Positions 22,601 to 34,700 of a DNA stretch of 64,000 nucleotides are shown piece after piece. The position numbers and the translations under genes were made by a program. Each line of letters begins with the position of its first letter. Within the stretch, counting starts at the first letter, position 1. Below the pieces are notes generated by a model. That model ran no database searches. It worked only from the letters and a program-made list of their open reading frames with translations, and was not told the origin of the DNA. Source of the DNA: Halichondria panicea (taxonomy: Eukaryota > Porifera > Demospongiae > Suberitida > Halichondriidae); NCBI RefSeq assembly GCF_963675165.1, contig NC_087383.1, positions 4,618,979 to 4,682,978 of the forward strand, written 5' to 3'.

Positions 22601-25189
22601 TGTAGCAGTATTGTAAACCTTATACTCCTTTATGGACTGCAATTTAATGACAACTTTTCCACGGTTCAAAATTTGATTGTGTTTTGTACTACGTGTTTCC
22701 ATATTGCCCACACAGTGAAGGAGAAATTGACAACAGACGCTGACTCCGAGATATCTGCAACCTCGTTAAGAATATCACTAATTTGTCCAGTAAGATTGAT
22801 TTAGTTATAATATTGTAGAAAAGATACTCATGTACATGTAGCTGTGCTGGCAATAGCTTGTACAATTGTAAGTACAATGTACACGTGTGTGTATGTAGTA
22901 AGTGCACTACCGTATAGCGCGAAATTTTCGAGGCACTTATATTTCGTGGATTGGCCTCTAAAAGCCATTTCGTTGCACAATGTTTGCGGAATGACTGCTT
23001 ACCGGAAGCCACGCCTTTAAATATTTGCATGATAGCAGGTAATTCTTATTAGCAAACACTTTTCGTAGACTTAATTTTCGTGTAGAATTCCAACCCACGA
23101 AATCTGCGAAAATTAAGCCCCTCGAAAATTTCGCGCTATACGGTATATGTTGAGTACTAAAATGTGTTACAATGCCCTCCCCACACAGCTTGGCAAGATA
23201 CGTATGACTAACCCTAGCAGAGCCATGGGCTGCAGTCATCTGCAGTGCTTTGACGCTAGCATTTACTTACAAATGAATGAGAGGTAAATTGTACCTGAGC
23301 ATTGACCCAAAAATTAGATCTACAGTTTAGTCCAGATAATTCCAATCACATATTTCTGTTTTTCTGCTTGTAAGTAAGACTCTGACTCTGCAGGAAAGCA
23401 CAGTGGATATGTCCCGTCTGTGATAAGACAGCACCATTCAAAGATCTATTTGTTGATGGGTATGTACATGTTTTTGTGTAGAGCTCTGTAGCTTGTGTAG
23501 TTTGTTAAGAGTAGTGTGTGCTGTCCTCACTGCTTAAGTATATGTACATGTACTTATGCAGATTGTTTAAGGAGATTTGTGAGAGAAGTACCTCAGATAT
23601 TATAGAGTTCAGTTCTGACGGAACATGGAAATCTTTCTCTAACAAAAGTGAGCTACTTGTACATGTGGAATATTTCTATCCCCCATAGCAATTCATGTCA
23701 CGTTAAGCTTTTACGGTAGTGTATGTGTCAGACTGTGTGTGCTGTACCTCTTTCTGCTTGTCCCTTACAACACACAACACAAAACACAACTCCAACGCTG
23801 CTTGCTTGCAAATGCACACACTTTCACTCCACCTCCCGCACACTGACAGTCACAGCTCACAATATTCTAACCCCGGATATGAAACATAACAATGGCACCA
23901 TCACGGTTAAGAGCACACCAGAGAAGAGGGCGGGGCAAACGTGCAATAATCCCATTATCATTGACCTCACTCTGAGTGATTCTGAGGACGAGGAACCAAT
24001 CACACAATTGTGAGTTCTGTTGAGGTCATCGTGGTTGAGGTGGACCACTTGTGTCCATGGGAAAGATTAATTATGTGTGTTATTTAGTAACAGTGCTTAA
24101 ACTGGTTCCCAGGTGTTTATATAAACATCGTGCTTACATAATTATTATTATACATTGCTCTGTGCAACGATTCATCCCTCCCCATGCACACTAGGAGTCG
24201 AAAGTCCTCTACTAGCAGTGAAACGGGCTCATCCACTAGCGCCTGTAGCAGCAACCTCTCGGGAACACTAGATGAACGGGACTCAACCAGGCACCCCACA
24301 TCCGCCCAGTCCTCTCACGTTAGTAGCGAGTCTTGCCCGGTCTCTGTAATTACTCAGTGGCCCTCAGCACTGTCCTCGAGATCATCTAACACCCCTGTAG
24401 TTATACAGGGGCCTCCCCCTCAGGAGGATGTAATTACTATACAACATGGTTTTGCATCCTCTCCTCAACAACAGGACTTGTATGATGATAGTTACAATGT
24501 GATTCCTAGTGAGTTATTGTGAGAGTGACTTTGAATTTGTGCTCCTATTGTACCATAATATCCCATTCTTCAATAGTAGCGTTTGGACATACTTGTACAT
24601 AATTATAGCTTTGTATGTGTTAAATGTTTTATATTTTACCCTACAGTGGATGATAACCTCTTCTCGTTATTAAATCTCGACCAATTTTGGTGTAAGTTTG
24701 AGTTTGTGTGTTGCACAGTTTACAAACATGGATACTGTAGTTGTATGTAGTTGTGAGCTTGTAATGGGCACAACTTTACATACTGAGGATCAATGGCAAT
24801 TCTGCATAGCAACTGTAATTCAATCAATTAATGTAACTCAGTTTTGTCATGTCTTCCAAGTTTGGGTATTTCCCTCATGTAAAATTCTAGGAACTGCATA
24901 CTGCGTATTTTAGGTTATCTATATCCGCATTAAATGTAATTATGTAGAAACTCTTGCCAGTACATTTAACAGTGTGATTTCCTTGTTGCCAGACCACCGT
25001 AACATCCCCTGTGTGTTTAAGTTTAGCACCGTGGTCATAAAAGGAAGTGTGTAGGGAATTTTCGTTGCCATTTAATTTTCCCTTGGGAATTTCACCCAAT
25101 CGACGTAAATACTGTGTCACTCTGTATACGACACTCTGTATACGACACTCTGTATACTGTATACGACATTGTTTGTTTGTTATGCAGGA
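19608..25189 (+). CDS. PIAS: PIAS-type E3 SUMO-protein ligase, about 14-15 exons, 591 aa
   Basis: SUMO E3 ligase acting in the nucleus. Exons: 19608-19682, 19814-20156, 20361-20433, 21126-21236, 21710-21800, 21958-22098, 22414-22519, 22716-22789, 23189-23283, 23394-23459, 23562-23647, 23856-24009, 24195-24508, 24647-24691; phases agree throughout. The SAP domain is in exon 2 ([20 protein letters not shown]). The PINIT domain spans exons 2-8, with PVDIT replacing the PINIT tetrad region. The SP-RING is in exons 9-11 (CSHLQCFD then WICPVCDK, all zinc ligands present). A SUMO-interacting motif [15 protein letters not shown] is in exon 12, then a Ser-rich tail. Exon 3 is the least certain; it was chosen because its phases (1 in, 2 out) close the frame. 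The end is ambiguous: a donor after TGG T joins an acceptor at 25186-25187 and makes a split TGA; otherwise the frame reads to about 24749. It starts 197 bp after LINS1. Confidence 0.9.
20705..20885. repeat. Tandem duplication of about 110 bp in a PIAS intron
   Basis: CATTCCGTGTTGAG, GCCATCATCC-like and TTTTGTATACC words recur in the same order at 20714-20790 and 20815-20870. The frame across it on the minus strand (about 94 codons) has no recognisable features and is not called as a gene. Confidence 0.5.
21360..21603. repeat. 51-bp minisatellite, about 5 copies
   Basis: The unit ACTGTCCATTCCCTTGACTG followed by TGCCTTGACTGTCCC and TACTCTGTACACACCT repeats about five times in a PIAS intron; the second unit lacks 12 bp. 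Because 51 is a multiple of three, both strands stay open and give repetitive reading frames that are not genes. Confidence 0.9.
22908..23146. mobile_element. MITE family B copy 2
   Basis: A 239-bp element in the PIAS intron before the first SP-RING exon. It has TACCGTATAGCGCGAAATTT and AAATTTCGCGCTATACGGTA ends and lies in the opposite orientation to the LINS1 copy (GAGGCACTTA at the left instead of at the right). The ends are nearly perfect, so it is a fairly young copy. Confidence 0.9.
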
Positions 25190-25513
25190 CAATCCAGGTT
25201 CTCATGATTCTCTGCAACGTATAATTATACTGAACAACCATTTCACCAATCACTTAATAATTGAACACCAGCTAGCTCCAATCATCTATATATTATTCCT
25301 TTTGAGACACTGGTGCTTCAATGTTATGACTTCAACATTCTTGTCTATTCTGTAATCAGCAGTTCTGCTCCTGATAATGTGTGGGGGGGGATTTTATATG
25401 GAGGGGGTACAATTATAATTATGTTGAGTCAGCAATTGCATGTAATAAGCTTTTTAGCCTAGCCTAGCCGGCAAGACGTACATACTTGTTCTAGCTTGCA
25501 TGCTGTGTACAAA

Positions 25514-28500
25514 ATGGCTTTAGAGCCTTCGTTAACTAAAAACCACAGGAAAGATGGGCTACTGCAGAAGAGAATGAGCGAGTTTATGAGCAGTACAAGG
25601 CAACCAACGCAGGTGTCCGGTGATGGTAGCTGTGCTAGAACCGACAGTGGGGTCTATTTTGGTCAAAAGGCAACACTGAGCACTAGTGGCCGTAAGGTGC
25701 CCGTGGTTGTGGAGTCCTTTGGAAAAACAAATAGGTGAGTATCTTTGTATCATGGTGGTATTAGATCTAGCTCTATGTAGCTTCCTAAAAAGTACCCAGA
25801 CAAAAGGTTTGTTGTCCCTCGAGATACTAATTGTCTAGTCATTAGCTTCTAGTCCATGAAATCCTATATCACTACATGTAATTCAAACCCGCTAAGGTAG
25901 TGGTTTGCCATACAGTGTAGCCAAGAAAATGCCCTAAACTTTCAATTTCAATCTGTACATACGTACAGGCATTGGAATGTTCCTGTCAGTATGCCAGCCT
26001 TCTCAGACCTCACCCCAAATGGCAGTGACCCCTCCCCCCTCCGACTGCTTACAACTAGTGCTATACCCTCCAAATCATGTGACCATGAGGTGGAAACCGA
26101 CTTGGCTCGTGTGCATCCCAACTCAAACACAAACGGACGCATGCACCAAAAACTGTTCACCCTTCCAAATGGCGATACTAGCAGTGGTATTCGCAATCAC
26201 TCACCAAAGCTACCAAGCGTGCAAGATCAAGGACTGATGAAGCTAGGTATGCTACATTCAGGCAAAGATATGTTTTCAATAGATACGATTGGGAGATCAC
26301 GACCAACAGTTCTCTCATCACCTAGTGGTGGCGGTGACAGACAATTAGGAAGTTATTCTCCGTATACATGTATGTCAACATCGCCACCAACTTATATCCC
26401 TCTTCGCTCCGATAGACTCACATCCTCCACGCCCCTCACACCCTCACCAACATCCCCACACTCATCTCGCACATTTTTCATATCATACTTTGATCTTGTG
26501 GATACTGAAGTCAAATTCCTCGACCAGAACCATTCTTCTCGTGGTATTGTTAAAAAGGTATCTTCTAACAAAATCGCAACAGTTTTGAATTATTCTGGAA
26601 CTGAAGTAAAAGTCCCTTGCTCTGGTCTGAAACTTGTATCTCCTGCTCCCAAGGACAAGGTTAAGGTGGTGTGCTCAAACACTGGTACTTCGAAAATTCT
26701 TGGAAAAATTGGAACTTTGCTGTCTTTAACTGGAGATAGTGGTGTTGTTGATTTTTTGCCTTTCAATGGTGACGTCAGTCGAAACCTTGCCCAAGTCAAG
26801 TTATCCTATCTAGCCAAGTATCTCAAATTGAAAACAAAATCTCATGCTACTTTGCCAGCGACTACATGTGCTACATCTACAAATTCGATCTGGGGATCTA
26901 TAGTTTTGAATGGTGGGTCATATCCGTTTGCTCCATACCCCACACTCACAAGTGCCTCATTTCCAGGCGTGTTGCCAATCGTTGGATCCTCTAATCTCTC
27001 TCTCTACAATCCCCTTGCTCTGTCCAGCGCCATGTCAACTCCTAGTGGTAGCAGCATTACGTCATCGTTCAAGCCCTTTACACCATCCACCAACGACTCC
27101 ACTCGTAAACACAATTCAAACTTAGGTCTGCCCTTTTCATTTCAAATTCCACCTTTAAACTCATCAGGGAAGAATTACTCGTTTGGTAATTCGTCGCTTC
27201 AGCCAATCAGTCGAGGTGGTACATGTAGCAGTGATAGTGGTGGTAAAATGAGGAGACACTCCAGTAATGGCCGCCAGGATGTGGCCGAGACCATTGATCG
27301 TCTGCTGTCCAGTCAGAGGAGATACCATGCAAATAAAGAAGGTGGCCTAGTGTGTGTGTGTGTTTGTGATTATGTACATGTACGTGTAGCGAATACGTGC
27401 AATTGTAGAAAATGTGTACAGTGCTCCCTGTACAATGTATATATTATAATGTGTTTGTATGCATCCTCCCACGTCGGCCACGTAGAGTGGTTGGCCCCTA
27501 AACGTCCTGAAACGTGCAGTCTACACTGTATCTACCTAGTACAATGTATGTGTACAGCACTTATCTCGGTAACAAGCTTGTAATAAACATCATACCCTTC
27601 TAAAACACACGGTCATGTAGCCTCAATTTGGTTAGGATCGTCGAGTATAGAACACATTATAATAGCAAAGAATCTTCGTGTTGTGTACATTATACAGGCA
27701 GCTTGCCCTCAGGGGCTGCTCCCTTAGGTTTGAGCCTGCATACTTTATACAGAACAGTTATCGGTATCATGTATTACATACGTGTTCATTGCCTAGCAAC
27801 CAATGTAATATCAAGTTGATAGTGAGTGGTAGCGTCAGTAGGGTGGGGCAATGGGTCCAGAAGGCATTAACACGTACATGTATTGTAATAGTCAGTGAAT
27901 GTCTGGTGTTCTACCACAGATGATAGCAACACGGATGTGAAGGCTTCTTGTATCAGAGTGTCCCTCGTCTGTCCAGTGAGTTCTATGATATAGTTGTGAG
28001 AGACGTGCAAATGTACTGCAATTTTAGTGGGAAAGCTGTGATGTTCACTGTACATACACGAGTTATTAGTTTTTATTGTGACAGATTTTGCACATAAAAG
28101 CTTAGTCAAATAAATGCGAGCAAAAGCTAAGAAGCGTACCTTGCACGTGCAGTATGGTGACATGCACCACTGCCATTTTCAAAGCCTTGTGACTGTATAC
28201 TTATCAAATAATGATTATATGATTTTCATATTACGATCTACAGTTACATTGCCCCTGTTGTTGGTGTGTTTCAATGTTTATACATACAGTATACTACTAC
28301 TGTACTTTTCACACAATTTGTACAACATCTGGTTGTGAGACGCTAACAGCTGGAAGTGTTTAGCACTTCAGTGCTCTAGTTCAATCAGACTTATACATGT
28401 ACTCTTACATGTACAGCCTTTTAATTGACAATACTTCCCTTTCTTGCAGATCAGCCAGAAGAGACTAATATACCCTTCAAGGTGAGCTCCTATTTATTAT

Positions 28501-31218
28501 AGCTATTATGTATTATTAAGCATCATGTTATTACCGTATATCTTCTAATTTATCGGACACTTCTAATTACCCGGACACTCTTTTGGGCAATTTTCGTTGT
28601 TCTAATACAACGGACACTCCAGTACTTTAATATTACATTTGTTCTAAATATCCGGACAATACCTTGAAAAGTTGAGTTACCATTCATAGACGGCAAGTAA
28701 GACTTGGAGTGCTGCAGTTAGATAGCTTTGAGTAGCTAGTTTTAGATAGTTAGTGCAACTATTCAGTCGTACCTTGTTCTATTAAACTTAGCTAGCTCGC
28801 ATGCAGCTGCTTGCTTGTTCTAATTATTCCGGACACTTCGCATGCTCTGTTCCAATTATGCCCGGACAATTTCCAAAATAATTATTTTTTGCTGTCCGAT
28901 AAATTAGAAGATATACGGTAAGTTTTCACTTCAATACTCTAGACTATTGTCATGAATGATATTGCTCACTTTCAGAGGGTCCCACTGCAAGCACCTCCAG
29001 TGTTTTGATGCAGAGGCTTACATTCTGATGAACATACATCACAAGTGAGGCTAGCTGCCATTGTCATTATTATGTACACTTCACTGTCAGGGTGTCATAC
29101 AGGGGGGGGGGATATCCCCCCTCTGGCTCTAACCCCCCCCCCTTACTAGTTGTATGGCTGAGTGTCCATAGCCGGCAATTTTTCTGCCAACGCATGCCGT
29201 ATTTCCCCTCTACTTCAAAATCCTGTATGACACCCTGGCTGCGCACATGTTATTGTTGTTTGCTGTATCAAGTTTCGAACTGTATGTACAGTTTACTGTT
29301 TTTCAGGCTCAAGGCCAGAGTGAAGCAAGCTAATGGCCGGTCGATTATACAGCCCCTACCCAACAAGAAGTGGCACTGTCCCATCTGTCTCAAACACGTC
29401 CCTGAGAGTCAGCTCTACATTGACAAGTGAGTTCTCATTGTTGGTATTTAGTGCATGTACATTAATTTTATGTAAATGAAAGACTTTGCCGATTATTTAT
29501 GTTTGTTGTATTTCCCATGTGGCACTTGTGGCTGTGTAACAACATTATATACCGTATACATGTAGCACGAAGTTTTCGAGGGGCTTAATTTTTGCTGATT
29601 TCGTGGGTTAGCAATCCTAACAAAAATTAAGTCCACAAAAATTTTTCTTTAATTAGAGCTATAACATGCAAAGATTAAAGGTGTGGCTTCCGGTAAGCAG
29701 TCATTCCACGAACATTGCGCAACGAAATGCTTTTAGAGGCCATTCCACGAAATGTAAGTGCCTCGAAAAGTTTGCGCTTATAGCTCTTTTACTTATTGTG
29801 TGTGTGTGTGAATAGTACATGCCGTATTTACTTGATTAAACACCCATCTCGTTTAAACGCCCAGGGTAAAAGCTCTGTCTTTGTCAATAAACGCCCATCT
29901 TAAATAATCGCCCATATATGGGGCGTGGCACTGTGGGTGAAGCTGAAATAGCACATGGAACCCAGTTGCAAGCGTGGCAGCATAGAATAAAATACTTTTT
30001 ATGATGTAGAGAGAGAGATACCGACACAGAGGGCACTCCTATGACTTAAATTTCAGCTGAAAAATAGATTTCAGCTGAGACAGCAGCCCAAGAAGAGCAC
30101 AATAACTGCTGCTGTGCAAGAGTTTTGGAGTAGACATAACAATAAACGCCCTCCTGGATTAAACGCCCTCCTCGTTTAAACGCCCCCTCTAAAGACTTCT
30201 ATCTGAAATAAACGCCCGGGCGTTTAATCAAGTATATACAGTATACTGATTGTATATCACGCATCCTACCCCTACCCCTACCGTAATTGGGCGTGGCCCC
30301 ACCCTGGACACTCATTAGGGTTGGGCATCACTGCAATGTCAGGTTTTGTTTCAGTCTTAGGGTGTGGCTAAGCATGAATAATTATGATTAATCCCAAGTG
30401 GGCAGTAACGGCAAAGCTCAGTTAGAATGCCACTACAAGAGTCAATTTGCATGCCACTAGCTCTAACTGACCTGGCGTGTTCCTGATCAATGGCTTGTCT
30501 ACTATTGGTTGCATTTTGATTTAACTAAGAGAATTACTAATTACTGGCTCGTTCATTAATGAGCCACGCCTTCAGCAATTGAACGCTGCAATCTGATTGG
30601 GCTGCAACATTTCTGCAGCAGGAACAAAACCTGACATTGCAGTGGTGCCCAACCCTACGTGAGCGTCTAGAATGGGGCCACACCCAACTACACCTACCCT
30701 AGATTTCAAATGGTTGCCCATTATCAACCAACATCATAATTGGCGATTGTCCAGTGTTGCCACAATTCAATCATACTCTTTCCCTCAGATCTTTGATGAG
30801 TGTGGTGACGGAGATGGGGGACTCTATGATGGAAGTGGAGCTGAGTGAAGATGGATCATGGCAGCCATACAAAAGTGAGTAGTTCTTTGTGGTACGGGAA
30901 ACTGGTGTTATTACAATTTTGAGTGAGCGAATGTATGCACATTTGAAAAATGAGTAGGCTGGTGGGTTTCTTAGAGAAGAAGAGCGTGGCCTTACAATGT
31001 GTACATAAACTTTCACGTTGTCAATAACAATAATTAGTACAGCCATGCTTGTAGTAGTACTGCTGCAATGAAGATTAACTATGTTATAAAATTGGGAGAG
31101 CATGTACCTCGTCCTTTGCATGAATGCCGGTCTGAGCCGCCCTTATGTCATAATTGAGTTACATTTCTTCACTGCAGAGGTTGTGGTGGACGTGATAGAC
31201 CTTACTGCTGATGATTAG
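25514..31218 (+). CDS. SP-RING (PIAS-like) protein with SPT5-like KOW repeats, 8 exons, 665 aa
   Basis: Exons: 25514-25734, 25969-27341, 27920-27975, 28450-28481, 28976-29044, 29307-29426, 30789-30874, 31178-31218; all GT-AG, with phases summing to one frame. The N-terminal half is Ser/Pro-rich. Residues about 244-360 look like two KOW-type beta barrels from the SPT5 C-terminus (SRGIVKKVSSNKIATVL; PKDKVKVV; GKIGTLLSLTGDSGVVDF; LSYLAKYLK). The C-terminal half follows PIAS order: end of PINIT (CIRVSLVCP), SP-RING (RGSHCKHLQCFD; WHCPICLK, ligands present), and a terminal SUMO-interacting motif VDVIDLTADD. About 22 residues rich in Lys/Arg are inserted between the two halves of the SP-RING. Likely a nuclear SUMO E3, perhaps transcription-linked through KOW; that role is inference. 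It lies directly downstream of PIAS and has its exon boundaries in similar places, which suggests an old tandem duplication. Confidence 0.78.
28532..28920. mobile_element. MITE family E (TACCGTATATCTTCTAATTT ends)
   Basis: A 389-bp element between exons 4 and 5 of the KOW/SP-RING gene. The left end TACCGTATATCTTCTAATTT and right end AAATTAGAAGATATACGGTA are perfect complements. Internally it repeats degenerate AATTA-CCGGACA words (TTATCGGACACTTCTAATTA, CCGGACACTC), so the interior is itself a decayed array. Confidence 0.88.
29550..29783. mobile_element. MITE family B copy 3, decayed
   Basis: The interior matches the LINS1 copy (TTCGAGGGGCTTAATTTTTG, TTAGCAATCCTAAC, GCAAAGATTAAAG, GTAAGCAGTCATTCC). 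The ends have lost their exact complementarity (CCGTATACATGTAGCACGAA against TTTGCGCTTATAG). It lies in an intron of the KOW/SP-RING gene. Confidence 0.75.
29820..30243. mobile_element. MITE family F copy 1 (CCGTATTTACTTGATTAAAC)
   Basis: An element of about 420 bp with inverted ends (GTATTTACTTGATTAAACGC-like left; GCGTTTAATCAAGTATATAC right). Inside are repeated AAACGCCC words. A copy in the opposite orientation is at 36321-36746 in TFIP11 intron 9, sharing the CAAAACTCTTGCACAGCAGC-type interior. Confidence 0.82.
30284..30690. mobile_element. Palindromic element J (GGGCGTGGCCCC ends)
   Basis: A 407-bp element with inverted arms of about 60 bp: TAATTGGGCGTGGCCCCACC then CACTGCAATGTCAGGTTTTG at the left, and the near-complement at 30615-30690. 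Only this copy is seen in the window. It lies in the last large intron of the KOW/SP-RING gene. Confidence 0.75.
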
Positions 31219-31730
31219 TACTAATAACTGTATGTCTGTGTTTGTGTGCTCTCATGCATCTTACCTTTCAATTCTTCTTTGTTATATATAGACATAATCT
31301 TATATTTATTAACGTTTTTTAGCGGGAACTGTGTCTATTATTTCGTTGCCATTTTTGCAAAAATGTGTTATGAGCAAATGAATCCTTTCATTAGTCTATA
31401 TTGTATCAGAAGTACTCCTAGCCTCGATGCTTGGAATTGAGGCTAGCTACTTCTCTACCCTAGCGCTTCTCACAATAATTATGTAGTGTATATCAACACA
31501 AGACTCTCTGGCCCACTTCGGATCTCACAAAGAGGTTCTACACTGAATACACAAACCTAGCTTTCTTAGGTGCCGATCATTACATTCATTACAACATCTT
31601 CACATTAGGACGTCATAAACAAATTTAGTGTTTTGGACCTCTGGTTTTTAACAATTGGACATACGATCTTTACCAAAGCACATGGAGCTGGAGGGAGGCA
31701 GTTTTGTAAACTTTATATAGATAGATAGTC
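31219..31730. other. Intergenic gap, KOW/SP-RING gene to TFIP11
   Basis: About 510 bp holding 3' sequence of the upstream gene and presumably the TFIP11 promoter. A 27-bp palindrome TAGCCTCGATGC-TTG-GAATTGAGGCTA lies at 31419-31445 and shares its ends with the 90-bp foldback element at 57852. No gene was recognised. Confidence 0.5.
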
Positions 31731-34700
31731 ATGCAGTTTGACTCAGAAGAGGAGATGGAGCCATTCGAGCTCTCTGAGAATGAGTTCAGACGAGGTCCTA
31801 AGAGAAGTCGCAAGCAGCAGCGAGAGGATAGGATATACGGACAATGGGCAGAGTATGACTCTGATGAGGAAACTAGCAAGTAATGCTTTCCAGAATTAGA
31901 ACTACATGTAGGGGATGATTTGCAGTTTGGTACTGCTTTTACAATCTCCCTATCATTTTGGTTTTTGGGTATTAAACCGGGTCGGGCCCTGTTTGTAGTA
32001 CCGTACCGTCTTTGTTCTATTAATTTGTACAGCATCAATTAGAAAATGGTGTACATTTGAAATGGTGGTGGAGCTAACAAAAAATCGCATTATAGTTACC
32101 TGGTTGTCTTGCATAATTATAGTTTCATCTGCACTCGTCATGTTTCAACTGGAGGAGCTGGGTATGGGTCACTTATTAAAAAGCTTCTCAATACACAACA
32201 CACAGGGACAAAGTTGTATTCTATTGAATGTGTCAGCAACAGCAGCATTTAACTGAGCCTGGCTTGCAGACTACTACCGTATAGTGCGAAATGTTCGGGA
32301 TACTTAAATTTCGTAGAATGACCTCTAAAAGCATTTAGTTGACTGCTTACTGGAAGCCACGCCTTTTAATCTTTGCACGTTATAGCAGATAAAGAACAAT
32401 TTCGTGGAATTAATGTTCGTGTAGGATTGCTAACCCGCGGAAATTTCACGCTATACGGTATGTGCTGTATGAAACTATGCTCTGTATTGGTTTTGGTCGT
32501 GTTAACTAATTAACTAAGCAAAATACGGAAAATAGAACAAATAAAACTGACAGTTGGTTCTTCTATTGGAGTGGTCCTGTAATTATGAAGACGGTACATG
32601 CTCCTGCTTGCTTGTTTGACGGCTTTACCTCACTGTCACCATGCACACGTACGACATTATCTATGCTCGCTTCATTCAGCCTCAATGTTTAACATTCTCT
32701 AGTAAAGTAGACAAGAGATTTAATAGCTAGCATACTGCTAATATTTTCATCTTTATGGATTAGGGGTGTGCCTGTATACTCTGACTACTCTAACTTTGTG
32801 AAGGGAGACAAAGGAGCTGATGCCAAGGATGGCAGTGGGGAGTCTGATGGAGACACTCAGGTGGGTGTGTATCGGGGGGGGGGGGGGGGGGTTGTATCAG
32901 TGAGGTGGATATACATTGGGGAAGTCTGATAGAGACACTCGGGTGGGTGTGTCAGTGAGGTGGATATACAGTAGGGGAGTCTGATGGAGACACTCAGGTG
33001 GGTGCGTGTCAGTGAGAGGGGGGGGGGGGGTGTATCAGTGAGGTGGATATACATTAGGGGAGTCTGATGGACACACTCGGGTGGGTGTGTATCAGTGAGG
33101 TGAATATACAGTAGACCCTCGCTAATCCGGCTCTCTGAATTATGGTCACCTCGATGTACTGGCCATTTCATTTGGCACGGATTGCTAGCTATGTCAATAC
33201 TATAGAGATACAAAACTTGCCCTGAAATGCGGCCACCTCGCTATTTTGTGTACTTGTCAGTTCTGACAGTCCTAAACTAGTTATCAAACCAGATATATTT
33301 TTTATGTACTTTTGTATGTATAATACGGTCGGGTAGAACGTTTTAGATGTGGTTTGCAAATGTAAATAAGGTTACACTCGAAGTAGCTGTCAGCATAATG
33401 ATTCATATCCAGCCATTGGATATGAGGTAGGACTGCGAACTAGCCGTGGCCACTTTCTGAAATGCAGCCACCTCGCTAACGCCGCCAAACTGCACTGTCC
33501 TAAAGATACAGTATACAGCCAAGAGCTGTAGATTTGTGTTGATTTTGACCTTTATACTGTTTTTTTTTATAACTTTGTCATGTTTCACTGAAATTCATAA
33601 CCATTGGATTCCTTGTTAAAAAGCTCTTCTTTCTCTATATGCTGTAGAGCTGATAAGATCCTAAAAGTTAGCATTGTCCATGTAGAAGTCGCTAGCATAC
33701 TTGTCAACCACATAATGAAGCATAATTGGCCACATAACTTCCGGGGCTGAAACTCAATGCAAATAGACTTTAGTGTAGTGTCTGTAGTATTGACTGTGTG
33801 CATATTAAGTCTTTGCCATCAGTTCAAGCATGTTTTTCTTTCCAGAATTTGGATGAGGAGGCGAAGGTGATTCTGGCAGGCTATGATCAGCGTCAGATAT
33901 CAAAAGGCGGGGACGAGGCCAACATCAGGGGGTTTAAGTCTGCTGCTCTCAACAAGAACAAGAATTTAGGTATGCAAAGTACTTTACCTCTCTTGAGTAT
34001 TTACAGGAGTAACACATGCATATAAGATCTTAGAGCACTGTAGCGCTAATGGTTGACACTAAAATTATATTACCGTATAACAGGTAATTTTAATTCCATT
34101 CTAAATATTCGTACAGCTCAAATAGTGACGTAGATTCTATTGCGCAGAATAATTTCGTAGTTCTAAATTTTGGTAATGCTCTAAATATTAACAATTCCTC
34201 CCTGGGGAACTTATACATACATGTGTAGCATGTTTCAAAACTGTATACTATATACTGTATACATGTAGCTATTACTTCACATGTGTCATTTTCTTGTTGT
34301 AGGTGCGTTTGAGAGCACAAAGGCTCCGGGACCTGCTACTACAAGTGTGAAGAAAGCCAAAAAACAGCCTCAAAAGTGGACCACACCATCCACTGGCAAG
34401 GTCATAGAGAAGGACTTCGGTAGATGGGAGAAGCATACAACAGGTGCGTGTACCTAGATCTTACAAGTGTAGCACAAGAAGTGTATTTTGGTCACATTTG
34501 TATCGTATCTAGTGGATACTTTTCGTGGGGTAAATTATTCGTTATTTTCGTGGGCAAGCTGACTTCCACAAAAACGTAGGTGTGGTTTACCGGAACGCAT
34601 GCAATGCAGTGCAGGCAATGAAGTCAATTTATTTTTACTCACGAAATCACCGTGTTTGAGTTTAACGAATTTTTTACCCCACGAAAATGACCTGCTATAC

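Noticed and set aside
27342-27583. Readthrough extension of the KOW/SP-RING exon 2
   Set aside because: A GT-repeat sequence giving a Cys/Val-rich tail. Splicing at 27341 instead restores a PIAS-like frame with correct phase.
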